Source: Actinomyces oris (GTDB taxonomy: Bacteria; Actinomycetota; Actinomycetes; Actinomycetales; Actinomycetaceae). Taken from it: a stretch of 47,836 bases of DNA. The position numbers and the translations under genes were made by a program. Where the stretch lies: positions 1 to 47,836 of the forward strand of contig NZ_MSGO01000042.1 in assembly GCF_001929375.1 (NCBI RefSeq), in the 5' to 3' direction. Positions 28,106 to 40,081 of the stretch are shown piece by piece (the first letter of the stretch is position 1; each line of letters starts with the position of its first letter). The notes below the pieces were generated by a model. It worked only from the letters and a program-made list of their open reading frames with translations. It did not search any database and was not told the origin of the DNA.

Positions 28106-28257
28106 ATCATTTTACCTCAACCAAACGATCGTACTCCGAGAGCCGCTCACTCATTGGAGCCCCTCCTCAATCGGCATGGGCTTCGTCGCCCATGCAGCAC
28201 TCATTGTCTTGCTTGATGGGCCAGCGATCTTCACGCAGTCGCGCCCACGGCTGTTGA
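28106..28257 (-). other. Spacer between two small membrane-protein genes
   Basis: A 152-bp spacer with an 8-bp perfect hairpin, GCATGGGC/GCCCATGC, at 28174-28195 (6-nt loop). It could act as a weak terminator for the upstream gene but has no T tract. Nothing else is recognisable. Confidence 0.4.
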
Positions 28258-28767
28258 CTAGTTCAAGAATACACGCCACAAGTGCCTGGCAACCGAGAAC
28301 ACTAGTGCGGGAACGCCAATTATCACAGCCAAACCAACTTTGACAGCATACAGCATTAACGGCAGAATGATGAGCAAATTCAAAAACACCAGGATATCGC
28401 CTCTGAACCTGAACGAGAACCCAAGTGAAGCAATGATAGAATTCATAAACGATAGCGCGCGCCACCCGAAGGGGAATCCAGCCCCCAAGCCGAAGAAGAC
28501 CGCATAGCCGGCCAGATCGTCAAAGGACCTGGTCACGGCGTAGAACAGTCCCACACCGGCAAGGGCCCCCAGAATCATCATGACAGCATCCTTGATGATG
28601 CTGTGGGAGATCTCCGGCGTCATGTTCATTCGAGAGCGGAGGGGTTGACGCCCGACCGGTTGTGAGGATGGCACCGCCTCTTCCGTGAACGCATAGGGAT
28701 GTGCCGTCGGCGACTGGTTCATGTAGTACTGCGACAAGTCTTCAGGGACGTCAGTGGGGATCGTCAT
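28258..28767 (-). CDS. Small membrane protein, low-GC, possibly leaderless
   Basis: A 169-aa protein. It starts MTIPTDVPEDLSQYYMNQSP, with a polar N-terminus of ~75 residues and several hydrophobic segments (IIKDAVMMILGALAGVGLFYAV, GYAVFFGLGAGFPFGW, ILVFLNLLIILPLMLYAVKVGL, VIIGVPALVFSVA). No family recognised. The coding DNA is visibly richer in A/T than its neighbours, especially 28300-28450, a sign of possible acquisition. ATG at 28767 has no ribosome site close by, but TACACT sits exactly 6 nt upstream, so the transcript could begin at the start codon. An in-frame start at 28857 is possible but adds residues of unlikely composition. Confidence 0.7.
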   Translation of the reverse strand: MTIPTDVPEDLSQYYMNQSPTAHPYAFTEEAVPSSQPVGRQPLRSRMNMTPEISHSIIKDAVMMILGALAGVGLFYAVTRSFDDLAGYAVFFGLGAGFPFGWRALSFMNSIIASLGFSFRFRGDILVFLNLLIILPLMLYAVKVGLAVIIGVPALVFSVARHLWRVFLN

Positions 28768-28773
28768 GGCGAC

Positions 28774-28779
28774 AGTGTA
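28774..28779 (-). promoter_or_regulatory. Possible -10 element giving a leaderless mRNA
   Basis: The minus strand reads TACACT, then GTCGCC, then ATG. A -10 hexamer 6 nt from the start codon would put +1 at or next to the A of ATG, the usual geometry of leaderless actinobacterial genes. No clear -35 is seen. Confidence 0.35.
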
Positions 28780-28900
28780 GACGCCATCACCTCCGTGCGA
28801 TGTCCTGTTGAGCAGCTGCTGCGCATTCAATGGCCGTGACGGCCTCCCTACCGGCAAGGACTCACCACCGGGCGCGTTTTGTCGTTGCTACTGATTGACA

Positions 28901-29101
28901 TCAGACATGTCCCGTGCAGGCCTGGCCGGTCAGCAGGTCGGTGCCCACGACTCCGGACACCTCAGCGGCCCGGTCGGCGTGGTTGAGCAGGAAGAGGATC
29001 CCCCCACGCCGCTGCGCCTCGACGCCGTCGGGCAGGTCGGCGGCCACGCCCGCCTCTGCGTCGTCGTCGAGCTGCGGCCCACGGGAGAGAGGACGGGACA
29101 C
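28901..29101 (-). pseudogene. Chimeric remnant: paralogue-family start fused in frame to beta-galactosidase end
   Basis: A 66-codon open frame from GTG at 29101 to TGA at 28901. The first ~17 codons (SRPLSRGPQLDDDAEAG), the AAGGAG ribosome site and the upstream spacer are those of the 8360-9382 gene. The remaining ~49 codons (ADLPDGVEAQRRG, then LLNHADRAAEVSGVVGTDLL) copy the C-terminus of the GH42 beta-galactosidase, ending TGHV where a stop follows instead of the normal last 11 residues. The fusion is in frame, but neither half carries a complete domain, so I treat it as a recombination scar. It could still be translated because its ribosome site is intact. Confidence 0.72.
28905..29043 (-). 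repeat. Copy 2 of dispersed repeat B (beta-galactosidase 3' end)
   Basis: About 139 bp almost identical to 30009-30147 in the same orientation, offset 1104 bp, with only a handful of substitutions. It forms most of the chimeric remnant. The two copies bracket the paralogue 3 gene. Confidence 0.9.
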
Positions 29102-29181
29102 GATGAGGCTCCTTGCCCGAGGGGACCGATGGGCCTCTACGACCACGAGGCACGCCACCGATGCCGTGGGTACGAGGAGCC
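29050..29181 (-). repeat. Copy 2 of dispersed repeat A
   Basis: Matches 9331-9463 (start region and upstream spacer of paralogue 1). Repeat A meets repeat B at about 29044-29050, which is the fusion point of the chimeric remnant. Confidence 0.85.
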
Positions 29182-29232
29182 CGAGGTCCCTCCGAGAACC
29201 TCACGACCACAGCCCCTCGCACGGCAGCACCG

Positions 29233-29904
29233 TTACGACACGACGTCCTTGGCTGAACGAATGGTCTTGATGATCTCATCACGCCAGGGAATCGGGACTC
29301 CCAGGTCCTCGACCTTGCCAAGTACTGTGTCGACCTGCTCGGGCTCCACCTTCCCCGCGTACTCCAGAGCCTGATCCATCGTGTGGTCCTTCAGCGCCGA
29401 GGTGCCGTAGTGACCGCCGGCCGCCATCGCGGCGGCGGGGAGAACCAGTGACGCCAGGACCAGGACAGCCGCCATGGTCCTGGGGCGGGTCCTGACCACT
29501 GCGACGATGGAGATGACGACAGCAACGAAAGCCAGGAAGGCACCGATCACCACCGCCGCGACGGACGGCCAGCTGATCAGCCCGGCCCCGTGGAAGATCA
29601 CGTCGAATACACGGATCGAGGCGAGGAAGGCGTACGAGCCCGCCCCCAGAAGCGCACAGGCCAGGGCCACCATGACGATCCCCGTCCAGAGTGCCCGGGA
29701 ACGCCGGGGCTCAGGAGACGTGGTGACGGCTGTTCCCGGTGCGGGCTGCGCAGACATGTCAGGGGAGGCCCCCGCCCCTTCTTCCGAGACAGTGACCTGA
29801 GAGCCTGCGGGAGGCAAAGGCGATAGCGACGGGGAGGAGGAAACAGACATGGGACGCTCTTTCGGAGGTGAGGACACGTCGAACCTGAACGGCGCCGACG
29901 ACAT
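29233..29904 (-). CDS. Three-TM membrane protein, paralogue 3
   Basis: A 223-aa protein of the same local family. The Ser/Pro-rich N-terminus (about 70 residues) is followed by IVMVALACALLGAGSYAFLA, VAAVVIGAFLAFVAVVISIV and MAAVLVLASLVLPAAAMAAG, with the tail VDTVLGKVEDLGVPIPWRDE. Close similarity to paralogue 2 (LGVPIPWRDE versus TGIPVPWRHD) shows common descent. Start ATG at 29904 has AAGGA 11 nt upstream; an alternative in-frame ATG at 29850 has a weaker site. It sits between the beta-galactosidase gene (67 bp upstream) and the chimeric remnant, bracketed by the two copies of repeat B, so it may have arrived or duplicated as a cassette. Function unknown. Confidence 0.8.
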   Translation of the reverse strand: MSSAPFRFDVSSPPKERPMSVSSSPSLSPLPPAGSQVTVSEEGAGASPDMSAQPAPGTAVTTSPEPRRSRALWTGIVMVALACALLGAGSYAFLASIRVFDVIFHGAGLISWPSVAAVVIGAFLAFVAVVISIVAVVRTRPRTMAAVLVLASLVLPAAAMAAGGHYGTSALKDHTMDQALEYAGKVEPEQVDTVLGKVEDLGVPIPWRDEIIKTIRSAKDVVS

Positions 29905-29971
29905 GAGTATGGCGTTCCTTCGGCTTGCGAGGAATGGAAAGGCCTCCCCATGAAACAGCGTCGGGGGAGCT

Positions 29972-32206
29972 CTAACGCACCACGAGCGCCGAGCGTGGGG
30001 ACAGGATCACATGTCCCGTGCAGGCCTGGCCGGTCAGCAGGTCGGTGCCCACGACTCCGGACACCTCAGCGACCCGGTCGGCGTGGTTGAGCAGGAAGAG
30101 GACCTCCCCACGCCGCTGCGCCTCGACGCCGTCGGGCAGGTCGGCGACAACGGGTCGCAGCCGGGCGTGCGCGCACACCAGTGTCAGCAGTGCCGCCCGA
30201 CTGAGGACGTCGAGATCGGCGGCCACGTACCAGCCTGCTCCTGCTCCTTCCGCGGTCCGTCTGGTGATGGCGGGCCGCCCGGCCAGGTCGGCTCCTCCAC
30301 CGCGGCCGTCGAAGACCGCGACGACCTCCACCGTCTGCCGGCCCCGCCCGGCCCGGGTATTCTCGGCTGCCTCCTCGGTCGCCCCGTCGATACGGACCTC
30401 CTCGGCCCAGCCGCCGGCGCGCAAGTCGGGGGTGGGAGTGCCCATCCGGTCCAGGATGCGGCGCAGCGGCTCGCTGATGGCCTCCAGTCCCGTCCAGGTC
30501 TCTGCGCCGGGAGTCCCGACGGCGCGGCTGAGGCGGTTGACGAGCTCGCCCCGGGGATCGCCCTGCCCGATCGGGCCGGTCAGGGCGGCGTGATCGGTGA
30601 CCCGCACCCCCAGCAACGGCCGCAGGGTTCCCAGGTAGCCGCCCAGGACAGCGCCCGCGTTGGCGTCGACGACCCCGGTGGGGCCGGCCACCACGACCTG
30701 GGCGCCCGCGGCGACCGCCCGCTCCAGGTGCCCGGCGAGCTCGGGGCGGTCGATGAACACGGCGGGAACGACGATGAGGCGATAGCCGTCCAGCCTCCGG
30801 CCCACCGGGACGATATCGGTGGCGATCCCGGCCTCCCACAGGCTGCGGTGCCAGGCGCGAGCCGCCTCGAAGCGCTCGCCGACCTCGACCGGGCCGATGG
30901 CTGTGCTCAGGGCCCACTGACTCTCCCAGTCCAGGACGAGGGCCGCCTCGGCCCGCACCGGCTCCCCCAGGACCGGCCCGAGCCGTTGGAGCGCCCGCCC
31001 GGTGGCCACGGTCTCCTCCCAGGTGCGGCTGTGGCGCCCGGCATGGGGGACCATGCCGGAGTGGAAGGTCTCGGCGCCCTGGCGGGACTGGCGCCACTGG
31101 AACTGCAGGACGCCGTCGGCGCCGTGGGCCACGCGGGCCAGGGACCACAGGAGGAGCTGGCCGGGACGCTTGGGCGAGTTGCGCCTGCGCCACTGGACGG
31201 CGCCGGGCGCCTGCTCCATGAGGATCCAGGGGCGCCCGTCGGCCAGGCCCCGCATGAGGTCACCGGCCCAGGCGACCTCGTGGGCGGCGGCGGGGTCGGC
31301 GGGGTCGGGGTAGGAGTCGTCGGAGATGACATCGAGCGCCTCTGCCCAGCGCCAGTAGTCGGTGGCAGGGAAGTCGCCCATGAAGTTGGTGGTCACCGGC
31401 CGTGTCGAGCGCTCCCGCAGGACGCGGGCCTCGGTCTCCATGAGGCTGCGCAGCTGGTGGTCGCTGAAGCGCCTCCAGTCCAGCATCTGGGCGGGGTTGG
31501 GGAAGGTGGGCATGGCGGCGGGCGGGGCGACCTGCTCCAGGCTCGCATAGCGCTGGGACCAGAAGTCGGTGCCCCAGGCGGCGTTGAGGCGCTCGACGTC
31601 GCCGTAGTGCTCGGCGAGCCAGGCCCTGAAGGCCCGGGCGCAGGCGGGGCAGAAGCACTCGGCGGTGTGGCAGCCGTACTCGTTGCCGATGTGCCACATG
31701 ACGACACCCGGGTGCTCTCCCAGGCGCTCGGCCAGCGCCGCGGCCAGGGCGGCGGAGCGCTCCCGGTAGACGGCGGAGCTGGGGCAGTACTGCTGGCGCG
31801 AGCCCAGGCCCAGGCGCACGCCGTCGGCGTTTATCGGCAGGGACTCGGGGTGGTCGGTGGCCATCCAGGCGGGCGGGGAGGCGGTGGCGGTGGCCAGGTC
31901 GACGGCGATGCCGGCGTCATGGAGGCGGCCCACGATCTCCACCAGCCGGTCGAGCTCGTAGACGCCCTCGCGCGGCTCGAGGCGCGCCCAGGAGAAGATG
32001 CCTAAGGAGACCAGGTTGACGCCGGCCTCGGCCATGAGCTCGAGGTCCTCGGCGAAGGTGGCCTCGTCCCACTGCTCGGGGTTGTAGTCGCCGCCGTAGG
32101 CGGGGCTGGTCAGCCCCAGCAGCTCGTGCGGGGCGCGGCGGGGCGCGGCGGCACCCGGTGCCTGCTCGGGCCGGGGCGTGGAGGCTGAGGGCGAGGGGAT
32201 CGTCAT
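29972..32206 (-). CDS. Beta-galactosidase, glycoside hydrolase family 42
   Basis: A 744-aa GH42 enzyme, expected to hydrolyse terminal beta-galactosides by a retaining mechanism. The N-terminal TIM barrel opens YGGDYNPEQWDEATFAEDL, with acid/base Glu in HIGNEYGCH (about residue 175) and nucleophile Glu in ILMEQAPG (about 330). A Cys cluster just after the acid/base (CHTAECFCPAC) is the zinc site found in many GH42 enzymes. The trimerisation and C-terminal beta domains follow. There is no signal peptide, so it acts on imported sugars. Start ATG at 32206 has GGGAG 9 nt upstream and starts the Pro-rich head. It lies 75 bp after the sialidase gene in the same orientation, probably one operon. Its last ~150 bp are duplicated at 28905-29043. 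Confidence 0.95.
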   Translation of the reverse strand: MTIPSPSASTPRPEQAPGAAAPRRAPHELLGLTSPAYGGDYNPEQWDEATFAEDLELMAEAGVNLVSLGIFSWARLEPREGVYELDRLVEIVGRLHDAGIAVDLATATASPPAWMATDHPESLPINADGVRLGLGSRQQYCPSSAVYRERSAALAAALAERLGEHPGVVMWHIGNEYGCHTAECFCPACARAFRAWLAEHYGDVERLNAAWGTDFWSQRYASLEQVAPPAAMPTFPNPAQMLDWRRFSDHQLRSLMETEARVLRERSTRPVTTNFMGDFPATDYWRWAEALDVISDDSYPDPADPAAAHEVAWAGDLMRGLADGRPWILMEQAPGAVQWRRRNSPKRPGQLLLWSLARVAHGADGVLQFQWRQSRQGAETFHSGMVPHAGRHSRTWEETVATGRALQRLGPVLGEPVRAEAALVLDWESQWALSTAIGPVEVGERFEAARAWHRSLWEAGIATDIVPVGRRLDGYRLIVVPAVFIDRPELAGHLERAVAAGAQVVVAGPTGVVDANAGAVLGGYLGTLRPLLGVRVTDHAALTGPIGQGDPRGELVNRLSRAVGTPGAETWTGLEAISEPLRRILDRMGTPTPDLRAGGWAEEVRIDGATEEAAENTRAGRGRQTVEVVAVFDGRGGGADLAGRPAITRRTAEGAGAGWYVAADLDVLSRAALLTLVCAHARLRPVVADLPDGVEAQRRGEVLFLLNHADRVAEVSGVVGTDLLTGQACTGHVILSPRSALVVR
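30009..30147 (-). repeat. Copy 1 of dispersed repeat B (source, in the beta-galactosidase gene)
   Basis: The intact version, encoding residues ADLPDGVEAQRRG to ACTGHV near the enzyme's C-terminus. The partner copy is at 28905-29043. Confidence 0.9.
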
Positions 32207-32281
32207 GGGATGATTCTCCCCCACCTCTCCCCCCCCCGCCCTGTGCACCGCGGGCGCCCGGGTCGGCGGGGTCGGGAGGGC

Positions 32282-34732
32282 TCAGCTGATGGTCGAGCGC
32301 GAGCTCGTCAGCCAGGCCAGCGGCACGGTGGTCAGGAAGAGCCCCTGCCACTCGCGCTCCCACAGCAGGGCGATGTCACCGCTGGGCAGCTGGGCCATGC
32401 ACTGGTAGACGTAGTGGCGCGGGTTGATGACCCGGTTGTGGGGCCAGGTGGCGCCGTCGTCCTGGCTCAGGCGCAGAACGCCACAGCCGCGGAAGGGCAG
32501 CATCCGGGAGGCGTTGGCGAAGACGATCCCCCGGCCGGCCGTATCCTTAGCGCCGTCAGTGACGCCATCGCCGCCTCCGTCCCCTGCACTCGCTGCGCGC
32601 TCCAGGCCGGTGATGGCGATGGCGTTGGGCTGGGAGAAGATCTCGGGGAGCTGCTCGTCGTAGTCGACCTCCCCCCAGGTGACGCCCCCGTCGTGGGAGA
32701 CGGCGTGGGCGACCCTCCCCGAGGGGTGCTGGTTGCGAGCCCACACGTGCACGGCGCCGTCGGATCCTTCGACGAGGACGGACTCGTACAGGCCGGCCCG
32801 CTCGTCGGCCAGGTCCCGGGAGGAGACGACGGCGCCCAGCACCTCGCGTCCGTCATTGGGTGAGGTGCCCAGGGTCCAGGTGGCCCCGCCGTCGTCGGAG
32901 TAGATGGCGGCGCAGGACAGGCAACCGGTGCCGCCGGCCTCGTGGCTGTAGTAGACGGGTGCGAGGATGCGTCCGGCGTGCTCCGGCGCGGTCAGCTGGA
33001 TGGCGTTGCCGGGGCCGGTGCCCAGGAAGCACATCCAGTCGGCCTTGACCTGGGCGGTGATGTCGAGCGGCTCGGACCAGGTGGCGCCGTCGTCGTCGGA
33101 GGTGATCATGAGCAGGTGGGAGCCGCGGTGCTGGAAGAGGCAGCCCTCGGGGGCCTGCTCGTGGGCCAGGTAGATGCTGCCGACCGCCCGGCCGGCCAGG
33201 AGCACGTCACCGGCGCGGGCTCCGGTGGCATCGTCGTCGCTGACGACGATGCGGTAGTCGGTGGCCTCGCCTGCGGCGGTGCGGACGCTGCCGTCGGGCT
33301 CGACGGCGAAGAGCTCGCCGTCGCGGTTGTGCAGCACGCGGCGCCCCTGGGCATCGAAGCCGGTGCCGACGGTCGCGTTGGGCTGGCCGATACCGCCGGG
33401 GAACTGGTCGACCAGGCAGATGACGCGCCCGGTGGAGCGGTCCTGGACCAGGACGGAGTCGATGAGGCTGGCGCCCAGCGCCCCGGTGCCCGGGAGGCTG
33501 ATCAGGGTGCGCATCTCCTCCCAGGTGGTCCCGCCATCCAGGCTGCGGCGCATGACGAGGTTGATGTCGTTGGGGGCGTCGTTGGGGATGGAGACGCGCT
33601 GGTCGGCGCCGGCCAGGATGACGCCGCTGTCCAGGGTGAGCAGGGAGGGGATCCGGTAGGACCGGGCGCCGTGGTAGCCGGTGTCGAACAGGGCGCGCGT
33701 GGGCAGCGGGGCGGCCCCGGCCAGGCGCTTGACCTGGGCGTCGGTGAGGGCGGCGTCGTAGATCATGGCGGTCTGCGCCTCGCCGAAGAGGCGCCTGCCG
33801 TCCAGGTCCGCGCCCACCACGACGCGGGTCACCGGCGCGATGTCGGCCAGGAAGGCGCCGCCGGGGGCCAGGGCCACCTGGTAGCCGTCGACGTGGATCT
33901 CCACTGCTCCGCGCCCCGAGGTGACCACGACGTCGTGCCAGTTCCCGTCGTCCCAGTGGCCCGGGGCGCGCACCTCGATGAGGGGCTCGTCCTCGGGTGA
34001 GTCCTCACCGGGGAGCACCCGGTAGCTCAGGCCTCCCGCGTCGATGTCGAGGTGCAGGGTGCCGCCCTGACCGCTTGCGGCGATGATGGTGCCGCCCTGA
34101 CCGCGACCACGGGTGCGCAGCAGCGCCCGGATGGAGCCGGTGGCCAGGGCGCCGGTGCGGCGGGCGTCGCGGGCGGAGAGCTCACTGGCCGCGAACTGGA
34201 CCAGCGGGGTGGCGGCCAGGGACTGGGCCATGACGGCGCGGTCGCTGAGCGGCTCGTCCCAGGCGGTCAGGCGGGTGACCGTGGCGATCCCGTCGGGGTC
34301 GATGCGCACGTCGGTCAGCCCTATCTGGGCGAGGAAGGCCGGCAGCGTCGTGGAGAAGCACTCGTAGCCGTCGGCGTAGAGGTGGGTGCCGGTCTCGTTG
34401 ACGGTCACGACGATCGTGTGGGGGCGGCCGTCGTCCAGGCCCAGGGCGTCCTCGGCGTCGAGCACCCGCCGCCGGGCCCCTCCCTCATCCCCTGTTCCGG
34501 GGGCCTCCTCCGGCAGGCCCGCCGCACCGAGGACCTGCTCTCCGTCGAGGCGGCCGGCGCGAAGCGACAGCGTGATCCGTCCGTTGGTGCCGGTGAGCGC
34601 GATGAGGGTGGCGTCGGCGCGGGCGGCGACATCGAGAAGAATCGTGCCGCGCCCGCAGGCGGCCAGGGCGGCGACATCCTGCTCGCTGAGGCTCAGGGGG
34701 GAGGTCTCGGATGCGGTGAGATCGAAGAGCAT
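32282..34732 (-). CDS. Sialidase (exo-alpha-sialidase), GH33, apparently cytoplasmic
   Basis: An 816-aa sialidase releasing terminal sialic acid. The N-terminal ~340 residues contain lectin-like jelly-roll segments. The six-bladed propeller follows, opened by the arginine-triad motif YRIPSLL (about 361). Five Asp-boxes are readable: SLDGGTTW, SDDDGATW, SDDGGATW, SHDGGVTW and SQDDGATW. Start ATG at 34732 has AAGGA 7 nt upstream and gives MLFDLTASETSPLSLSE, which has no signal peptide, and there is no C-terminal LPXTG or membrane anchor. This differs from secreted, wall-bound sialidases of oral Actinomyces and suggests action on imported sialo-oligosaccharides, or non-classical export. It is divergent from DUF4862 and followed by the beta-galactosidase. 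Confidence 0.95.
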   Translation of the reverse strand: MLFDLTASETSPLSLSEQDVAALAACGRGTILLDVAARADATLIALTGTNGRITLSLRAGRLDGEQVLGAAGLPEEAPGTGDEGGARRRVLDAEDALGLDDGRPHTIVVTVNETGTHLYADGYECFSTTLPAFLAQIGLTDVRIDPDGIATVTRLTAWDEPLSDRAVMAQSLAATPLVQFAASELSARDARRTGALATGSIRALLRTRGRGQGGTIIAASGQGGTLHLDIDAGGLSYRVLPGEDSPEDEPLIEVRAPGHWDDGNWHDVVVTSGRGAVEIHVDGYQVALAPGGAFLADIAPVTRVVVGADLDGRRLFGEAQTAMIYDAALTDAQVKRLAGAAPLPTRALFDTGYHGARSYRIPSLLTLDSGVILAGADQRVSIPNDAPNDINLVMRRSLDGGTTWEEMRTLISLPGTGALGASLIDSVLVQDRSTGRVICLVDQFPGGIGQPNATVGTGFDAQGRRVLHNRDGELFAVEPDGSVRTAAGEATDYRIVVSDDDATGARAGDVLLAGRAVGSIYLAHEQAPEGCLFQHRGSHLLMITSDDDGATWSEPLDITAQVKADWMCFLGTGPGNAIQLTAPEHAGRILAPVYYSHEAGGTGCLSCAAIYSDDGGATWTLGTSPNDGREVLGAVVSSRDLADERAGLYESVLVEGSDGAVHVWARNQHPSGRVAHAVSHDGGVTWGEVDYDEQLPEIFSQPNAIAITGLERAASAGDGGGDGVTDGAKDTAGRGIVFANASRMLPFRGCGVLRLSQDDGATWPHNRVINPRHYVYQCMAQLPSGDIALLWEREWQGLFLTTVPLAWLTSSRSTIS

Positions 34733-34820
34733 GGGGAGGTCCTTCGTGCCGGCATCAGCTCTCCACCGGCGTTGCACGACCGGCCGTGCCGTGCGCGACG
34801 GTGCGCCACCACACATCCAG

Positions 34821-34841
34821 TCATATGATGTCTGACGTATC
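34821..34841. promoter_or_regulatory. Candidate operator in the divergent sialidase/DUF4862 promoter region
   Basis: The 148-bp gap between the divergent starts carries the 8-bp palindrome TCATATGA (34821-34828), followed by ATGTCTGACGTAT. The GTCTGAC core fits the GT-N3-AC pattern recognised by FadR-type GntR regulators, which commonly control sialic acid and sugar-acid genes. No regulator gene is in the window, so this is a weak inference. Confidence 0.3.
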
Positions 34842-34880
34842 GCGCACTGTAGCACGATCCCTGAACCTCAAGGAGACCAC

Positions 34881-35837
34881 ATGTCCGCCACCTCAGAGAA
34901 TCGGACTGAGACACCCGCCCAGACCCGCACCGTGCCCTTCGTCGTCGGCGCCTACCCCATGCTTCCGCCCGACGACGAGGACCGCCGCGGGGCCGCCGCC
35001 CTGTACGCCGCCCTGGGCGACCTCGGCTGGGTCGACGGTATCGAGCTGCCCTTCCGGGAGGCCCTGGACGCACCCGAGCCGTGGCTGGCCGAGCAGCTGG
35101 CCGGGCGCTTCCACCAGTGCGTCGTCACCGCGATCCCGGGAACCATGGGGCGCGCCGGGGCCGACCCCGCCTTCGGGCTGGCCTCCCCCGACGACGACGG
35201 ACGGGCTCAGGCGCTGGCCTACACCCGCACCCTGCTGGAGGCCGTCGACCGCCTGCACGAGGCCGCCGGCGAGCAGCTGGTCACCCGGGTGGAGCTGCAC
35301 TCGGCGCCGCACCACCAGGCCACCCCCGAGGCCTTCCACGCCTCCTTGAGCGAGCTGAGCGAGGACTTCGCCTCCCGCGGCCTGGGGATGATCGTGGAGC
35401 ACTGCGACGCCGAGGGCGGCGTGGGCCCCTCCGAGAAGGCCTTCCTCCCGCTGGACCAGGAGATCGCCGCCTGCCGGGACACCGCGGCGCTCATCACCGT
35501 CAACTGGGGCCGCTCCGTCATCGAGACCCACGACCCGGCCACCCCTGAGATCCACGTGCGCGAGCTCGTCGAGGCGGGTCTGCTGGGCGGCGTCATGATC
35601 TCGGGCGCCGGGCCTGAGGAGACGCAGTGGGCCTGGGCCTGGGCCGACGCGCACCTGCCGCTGGCCGAGCACGAGCCGACCAGCTGGCTCACCCCGGAGC
35701 GCGTGGCCACCACGATGCGGGCCGCCGACGGCGCCCAGGTCTACGAGGGCCTCAAGATCAACACTCCGGCGAGCGCCTCCCTGGAGGACAAGCTCGCCTG
35801 GGTCGGCCGCCTGCGCGAGACCATGCTCAGCGCCTGA
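34881..35837 (+). CDS. DUF4862 family protein (TIM-barrel-like, sialic acid cluster)
   Basis: A 318-aa protein of the DUF4862 type: early VVGAYPMLPPDDEDRR, the EHCDAEGG segment, TVNWGRSVIE and a late YEGLKINTP. The repeated short strand/helix pattern with scattered Glu, His and Asp on strand ends fits a sugar-isomerase-like TIM barrel, but no activity is known to me. The family is often found in sialic acid and glycan utilisation loci of actinobacteria, which agrees with its position divergent from the sialidase. Start ATG at 34881 has AAGGAG 6 nt upstream. It ends before a strong hairpin shared with the convergent rpoC. Confidence 0.85.
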   Translation: MSATSENRTETPAQTRTVPFVVGAYPMLPPDDEDRRGAAALYAALGDLGWVDGIELPFREALDAPEPWLAEQLAGRFHQCVVTAIPGTMGRAGADPAFGLASPDDDGRAQALAYTRTLLEAVDRLHEAAGEQLVTRVELHSAPHHQATPEAFHASLSELSEDFASRGLGMIVEHCDAEGGVGPSEKAFLPLDQEIAACRDTAALITVNWGRSVIETHDPATPEIHVRELVEAGLLGGVMISGAGPEETQWAWAWADAHLPLAEHEPTSWLTPERVATTMRAADGAQVYEGLKINTPASASLEDKLAWVGRLRETMLSA

Positions 35838-35869
35838 GTCCCGCGTCACCGCACCCGGCCTCTGACGAC

Positions 35870-35905
35870 GTGCGGCCCGCTCCCCTGCTGGGGAGCGGGC
35901 CGCAC
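35870..35905. terminator. Bidirectional terminator between DUF4862 and rpoC
   Basis: A perfect 16-bp stem, GTGCGGCCCGCTCCCC at 35870-35885 and its complement at 35890-35905, with a TGCT tetraloop, centred in the 110-bp gap between convergent genes. There is no T tract, but the stem is very stable. Confidence 0.85.
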
Positions 35906-35947
35906 GCTATGCGAGCCTCAGGTCCCGTGGGCCCGGTGGGGGCTCGA

Positions 35948-39901
<3,954 letters not shown>

Positions 39902-40081
39902 AGTTCCTACTTCCGATGGTGAAATCTCATCAGGTGGTGGTCTGGGGGCGTTCCGTCGTCGTTGTTCCATGACTCCGACGGCGCCTGCGAGCCTGGTGGG
40001 AGGGCGAGCGGCGGCTGGGCCACCCGCCCTCAACCGGGGCTCGATGAAGTTGTCACGAAGTCGTCACCAGGCGGTGGCCAC

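Noticed and set aside
30011-32005. A 664-codon plus-strand frame opposite the GH42 gene
   Set aside because: It is antisense to a well-defined enzyme with catalytic residues; composition is typical of antisense frames.
34733-34855. N-terminal extension of the sialidase that might supply a signal peptide
   Set aside because: The added residues have no hydrophobic core and run through the divergent promoter region; ATG 34732 has a clear ribosome site.
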